From contig WARS01000029.1 in assembly GCA_008933995.1 (NCBI GenBank), positions 18,413,131 to 18,477,130 on the forward strand: a stretch of DNA of 64,000 nt. The letters run 5' to 3'. Within the stretch, counting starts at the first letter, position 1. Each line of letters starts with the position of its first letter. Both the position numbers and the translations under genes were made by a program. This DNA comes from Datnioides undecimradiatus (Eukaryota; Chordata; Actinopteri; Lobotiformes; Datnioididae). Below, piece by piece: positions 59,601 through 64,000 of this stretch. The notes beneath the pieces are model-generated. The model did no database searches and was not told where the DNA came from. It saw only the letters and a list, made by a program, of their open reading frames with translations.

Positions 59601-62600
59601 TGACCAGCCTCACCCCTCTAACCAGCAATACTCAATAGCTGCAGTGGTGGAGGCAGCAAACCCACAGCGTGCTGTATAACAAAGCCTTAAAAAATATACT
59701 AAATGTATATAATAGTTTATATCTATCTGATGCTGACTGTTAACGTGTTCATCAAAAACCACTAACGACAGTAATGATGATGCTGTGTGTGTGATGACTG
59801 ACTGGGTTTGGTCCAGGTGGAGGTGGGGTTGTTTTGACAGGTGGTGCTGAGCCGTCCGCTGACTCATCATCCTGCTTGCTGATGTCGAGTGTAGTGAAGA
59901 GGTTGGACAGCAGCCCCAAGATGTGGATGATTGCTAACTTATTGGAGGGATTTGGCTGAAAGGAGGAACATCGAAAAGAAGACACAGATCGTTTTATTTG
60001 AGAGTTTTACTTTTATACAACCTTCAGCTACTATACTAATTGTCTGGCTTGGCTGGCTTGGAACTGAAGTTGGTCCCCAAGTGCTGCACAGTACCTGCCC
60101 ACTGCTCGTAACACTTCTGATTGATTAAATACAGAAAATGAATTCTCCCAAGACGATCGATAAAGATCAATTAAATGAAAACCTGAAGTGTCACACATTA
60201 AAATATAAATGAGTGACTGTTACATTCAAGCCAAAGAAGTTCACCCAGTGCTGATTAAGTCTGTCATCACTGTATTGTAATAATATTTGTCAATATTATT
60301 TGTAGAATAAAAATGGTTAATTTAGGAGAGAATAATCATTTTCTGATCAACAAAACAATTTGAAGACAAATTATATTAAATCTCAAAAATTAAACCTCAA
60401 CATAAAGAAGGTACTTATATATACCAATTTTCTCACCAATCAGCACTCACACATAGACACACACAGGTAGAATCATTAATTAGGGTTTCGTGTCAGTGTC
60501 TAATCATTGCTCTGTCTCCATGGTGATGCAACAGAGCCAAAAGACTGTGAAGAGGACTCTTACCGCCACACCTCTCATCTCTGTTTCAACATCTACCTCC
60601 ACACACAACGTTCATGCTTTTACAGTACAACAAGAACAGTGGGTGCACACGATGCTTGAAGCCAAAGCAGGGTGACTTCATGTTTGCAGTCAGCCCCCGT
60701 CAGACATCACGGTCATTCACCCGTGATGTAATATAACCTGAAGGTCTCCCCCACTAGGTGCCACTATTTGTCCGGCTCCAGACACAGCACCTGATTTCCT
60801 AGTCTGATGTAATGCCGATACATCAAAAAGCTAGACAGAAAACAATAAGAGAGAGAGAGGAAGTAGGAGAAGATGGATGAGATAGCATGTGGCTGTGAGA
60901 GTTTGGTGAGACGGGGAAATAGACACACGGAGAGAGAAATGAAAAGCTTCACCTAAGCTGACATCTTGATTCACCTCAGCTAAGGTCTTTACTGATTGAA
61001 GAACAAGAGATCAGGAGAAATTCAACCTCATTCCACATACTGCAGATATCAAACTGTGTTTTTTTAGACAATATCGGCTCCACGCTCGCACCATCCAGCA
61101 TGGCGGCCTGCCACTCCAGGCTCTTTTGGACCTGACATTTAAACAGGCTAAAGAATTTTCATTTGCACAAGTGTGTGCATGCACATGTGAAAGCGTGACC
61201 TACTGTAAGTGTGCCTCTGTAGGCACTTTTATGTTTTCTCAGTTTGTCCTCTCTCTTGCTGTGGTGTGTGTGCGTGTGTATTTGCATGAGTGAGAGAGAA
61301 AATGTGTGTCTTTGCTACTTCCATGTGAGTCACTAGCCCATGGTGCAGGGTCAAATCCAATCTGGTCCCGCAGAGAAATGTTCCACTGCAGTGACACCAC
61401 ACAGACACAAGGCCTGTTCCTATTGGCCGGAGTCCAACTGTGCCTGTTCTGTCTTTGTGTGCGTGTGTGTGCGCATTCTGCTGCATATTAGTCGGTATAC
61501 GCACCGTCTCATCTGCTAGCTTCTCCAGTTGCTGAATGTAAGGGGTGATGAGAGAGTGAAGGTTTCTTAAGATGTCTTCCACAGGGAGAGCGGAGAGCAG
61601 GAAGCCGAGAGCCTGCATCAGCCACATACACTGACTTGTCTGCGAGAAAAAGATGATCGCAGGGTTAGCTCCAGTCCAAGCGAGCAAGCAGCGAGCTTAA
61701 CGTCTAAGAGGTTTATTAAGAGCCCACATACAGATTCTAAAGAAAACATAACTTGTCATCTTTAGACTAAAGGCTGCAAACATATTACGCAACTCTTTCA
61801 CAGCGCTCCTTAATTAAAATGCCACTGCTGAAGTGAGTGTCGAGACAAAAGGAGAAAGTGAATGTGAGAGCACACACTGACCTTGTGGATCTGCTTTATA
61901 AGCACCTCCTTGAGAGAAAAGAGAAAGTCAGAGTGATCGGTTTATTCTTTTAAAAAGCACAACCAAACATACCCAAAATTAGCAATAAAGAGTGACTCTA
62001 AAAAGAAAACAACTGAAGTCGTTTCAAAGAGTACATATTATTTTTGGAAAGCCTGAAAATCAGAAAAGTCACAAAAAACTTGACGGTTTAATACGAGAAA
62101 CATTTCAAACTGAGAATCACCCACACTGGATCAGAAAAGCAATAACATGTTACGAAAGAGGTGTAGATGCGTACCTGAGAGACAGCTACTATGTTGGTTG
62201 CGTATGGTGGCAGGTCATATTTGCACTCCCGACAAATTTTCTTGAGCGTAGAGACAGAGGAAACGGAAAGGTCTGGGTTCCCCAAAGCCTGGAGCACCAA
62301 GGGCAAGACACTGCTGAGCATCACCGGGTGGTCCGCCAACCATTCAGCCAAAGCACCTGGCGGGAGATTAACAGTTCAGACACTGAACGGCAAACAATAT
62401 TAGAGTTACAACACCTGCGTCATCTTTAAATTACTCTAAAGCTGTTTATGGGTGCAGAGATTGTTGTGTCTCACCTATAGTGAACATCACTGTGTCGGCG
62501 AGTTGGACGTTGTTGATGCTGATTCTGGGGATGAGTCCTATCAAACCCGGGATGACGTCAGAGTAATTCACATCTATCGTCTCTGCTATGGACTGGAAGC

Positions 62601-63564
62601 CGTACAGTAAGGCTTCTGTGTGCTGGAGGAGGAGAACGTGGTCACTGTATGTTTTGAGTTGATAATAAATAAAGTAATTTCAGCAAAGACCAAATATTGG
62701 TATCTATATTAGAAATACAATACAAAGTGAAAATAACACAAAAAGCAGTTGTATAGCTTGTGTATTCATACATTTTAGGTTACTTTTGCCTTTTATTTAG
62801 GTTTATCTTCAGAATAATTTTGTAACATAAAATCGTAAAATATAGAAAAGAGAAAGTATTGCTTTTGAAAAACTGCTTTATCAAATCTGGTATGACACAT
62901 TTCCAGGCCCCGCTTCTGTGCAACACTCAAAGAAACAGAATACTGTTCAGATTTTCTCTTTCCGTCTGTGTATGTCTCACCCACCTGCCAAGATGTGGGC
63001 TGCTCTGCATTAGTCAACAGTCTCCCTAGTTTATCATACAGGTTACTCAGCAACTCTGCTCCCAGCATCTCATACACGTACATGAGTGTGTCTGAGATAT
63101 CCACCCTGAAGGACAGACATGCACAAATAGACATTTTAGGAGCTCGCAATCTTGAATCCTTATCTGTTCATCTATTTTTGCGAGACAGGTTTTGCCCTTT
63201 CAGCTGCCAGTCGAGTGAGAGTCTATTAGAGAAAAACACTCATATGCTGACCAATCATCCTGTCAGTGGGTAATTTCTGAAACACTTAGACTGTCACTGA
63301 AACACTTGCACTCAGCACTGCGCAGTAGAAATAGGGGTGTATAATACACACACACACACACACACACACAGACACAGACACAGACACAAACACAGACCTG
63401 TAGATCCTGAATTGCTCTTTCTCATCTGAGGACCAGGATGCATACTCCTGGTCAGAGGGGAACTGGGCCTTGTGTAGAAGAACATCCACAAGCTGGAAAT
63501 ACACCGGCCTGTACACCTGGAGATACACTGCCTGCTTATCCGACTCGAATGACATGATTTCATC
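53645..63564 (-). CDS. ipo13: Importin-13 (karyopherin beta), C-terminal 598 residues; 5' part beyond window
   Basis: IPO13 is a Ran-dependent HEAT-repeat receptor. It imports cargoes such as MAGOH-Y14 and UBC9 and exports eIF1A. Exons, 5' to 3': 63398-63564, 62985-63105, 62475-62622, 62175-62356, 61882-61908, 61505-61639, 59803-59955, 59371-59451, 59118-59255, 58288-58384, 56255-56307, 54639-54705, 54407-54465, 54205-54294, 53865-54046, 53645-53741. Phases agree, and the first listed exon starts in phase 0, so more exons lie to the right. Diagnostic segments are QVYRPVYFQLVDVLLHKAQFP, EWLADHP, KKICRECKYDLPPYA and NKHCFSLL, and the C-terminus is LCRGLHGTEYAAEY; these match IPO13 rather than TNPO3. 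One exon is only 27 bp. The whole visible part is HEAT-repeat superhelix, about 60 percent of the usual 963 residues. No damage was seen. Confidence 0.95.
54706..56254 (-). other. ipo13: ipo13 intron (1.5 kb) without recognisable content
   Basis: This interval separates the exons at 56255-56307 and 54639-54705. A purine-rich GA stretch lies at about 55185-55225. No gene is recognised. Confidence 0.6.
56308..58287 (-). other. ipo13: ipo13 intron (2.0 kb)
   Basis: Purine-rich GA tracts lie near 56458-56480 and 57430-57500; another precedes the intron at 56140-56220. They generate long Phe/Ser/Leu-rich ORFs on the minus strand that I regard as artefacts. No gene is seen. Confidence 0.6.
59095..59114. 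repeat. (TG)n microsatellite abutting an ipo13 donor
   Basis: In the ipo13 transcript this is a CA run that forms most of the intron side of the 5' splice site (CAG|GTACACAC...), directly after the exon ending at 59118. Confidence 0.9.
59956..61504 (-). other. ipo13: ipo13 intron (1.5 kb) without recognisable content
   Basis: This non-coding interval lies between the exons at 61505-61639 and 59803-59955. Short TG-rich stretches lie near 61262-61280 and 61455-61475. No gene is seen. Confidence 0.6.
63344..63391. repeat. (CA)n and (GACACA)n tract at an ipo13 donor
   Basis: A CA run of about 28 bp is followed by GACACA units, ending just before the ipo13 exon at 63398. In the transcript it is a TG/CTGTGT run starting right after the donor. 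Confidence 0.85.
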
Positions 63565-64000
63565 CTGAGGAGGAATTTGTATTGGGAAAATAAAATGATT
63601 TATGCATTTTACAAAATAAGAGCATCTGTTATGGTTCACACAGGATATCATCATTCATTTATCACCAAGAAAACAACCTCACTATCAATTCTCTAATGTG
63701 AAAACGTGCATACACAAGCATACACAAGCATACACAAGCATACACAAACCAAGAAATCAACTGAGTTGGATGAAGACATAAAGTAATTGTTTTCAGTCAA
63801 GCTGTCATACTCCATTATATGAAAACTATCGAGAAGGACCAGTGAGACTCCACTAAGTAGCTCATTTATTCAATCAGGATGTGCAGGGAGAGTTTTTTTG
63901 TTTTTATAAAGTCTATATAAAGACGACTCTTCCCAGCAAATGCTTACTGAGCCTTGCCAGACTACAATAAGAAATGACATTATTTTGTGGACTGAATTTT
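63565..64000 (-). other. ipo13: ipo13 intron at the window edge
   Basis: No further ipo13 exon is visible up to the right edge. A 10-bp tandem repeat occupies about 63711-63750. Confidence 0.6.
63711..63750. repeat. Four-copy 10-bp minisatellite (TACACAAGCA)
   Basis: The unit TACACAAGCA is repeated with near-perfect identity about four times in the ipo13 intron, with the last copy changed to ...AAACC. Confidence 0.85.

Noticed and set aside
1-64000. CRISPR arrays, tRNA or rRNA genes, bacterial-type operons
   Set aside because: None seen. Gene structure and repeats are those of a vertebrate nuclear genome.

Overview
This is a vertebrate nuclear segment. It is almost certainly from a ray-finned fish, probably a percomorph teleost. 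The genes have many short coding exons with GT-AG junctions and compact introns, abundant CA/TG microsatellites and fish-type dispersed repeats. The CYP2 genes read most like the fish CYP2N and CYP2P subfamilies. There are no operons, rRNA genes, tRNA genes or CRISPR arrays.

Layout: (1) 1-19.9 kb is a cytochrome P450 family 2 cluster of four genes. The first runs leftward and is cut by the window edge (exons 1-2 only). The next three run rightward and are complete nine-exon genes of 493, 497 and 497 codons (start 3214, 11426, 16190). A 5'-truncated, dead L1-type LINE with a 12-bp target-site duplication lies between the second and third. (2) 20.3-33.6 kb is hook1 on the minus strand, 22 coding exons, 716 codons. 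(3) 35.5-39.5 kb is an RNF170-like RING E3 ligase gene on the plus strand, head-to-head with hook1. (4) 39.5-50.7 kb is pfas on the minus strand, 27 coding exons, 1318 codons, complete, with a probable 5'UTR exon and a promoter holding an NRF-1 palindrome and a CACGTG box. (5) 51.6-64 kb is the 3' part of ipo13 on the minus strand: 16 exons and a long 3'UTR, with the 5' part beyond the right edge.

The CYP2 genes encode microsomal mono-oxygenases (fatty acid and xenobiotic oxidation). HOOK1 is a dynein/microtubule endosome adaptor. RNF170-like proteins are membrane E3 ligases. PFAS catalyses step four of de novo purine synthesis, and IPO13 is a bidirectional nuclear transport receptor. They are neighbours, not a pathway. 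The CYP2J-HOOK1 linkage is shared with the human 1p32 region, and the HOOK/RNF170 pairing mirrors human HOOK3/RNF170.

The most notable observations are: a roughly 244-bp nearly identical tract covering exon 7 of two otherwise diverged CYP2N-like genes (recent gene conversion); three GC-AG introns defined by reading-frame continuity; the HOOK/RNF170 head-to-head pair as a likely vertebrate ohnolog block; the pfas promoter motifs; and CA repeats sitting directly downstream of several 5' splice sites. I found no sign of a wholly new biological system. All exon boundaries were read by eye from frame, splice-site phase and family resemblance.
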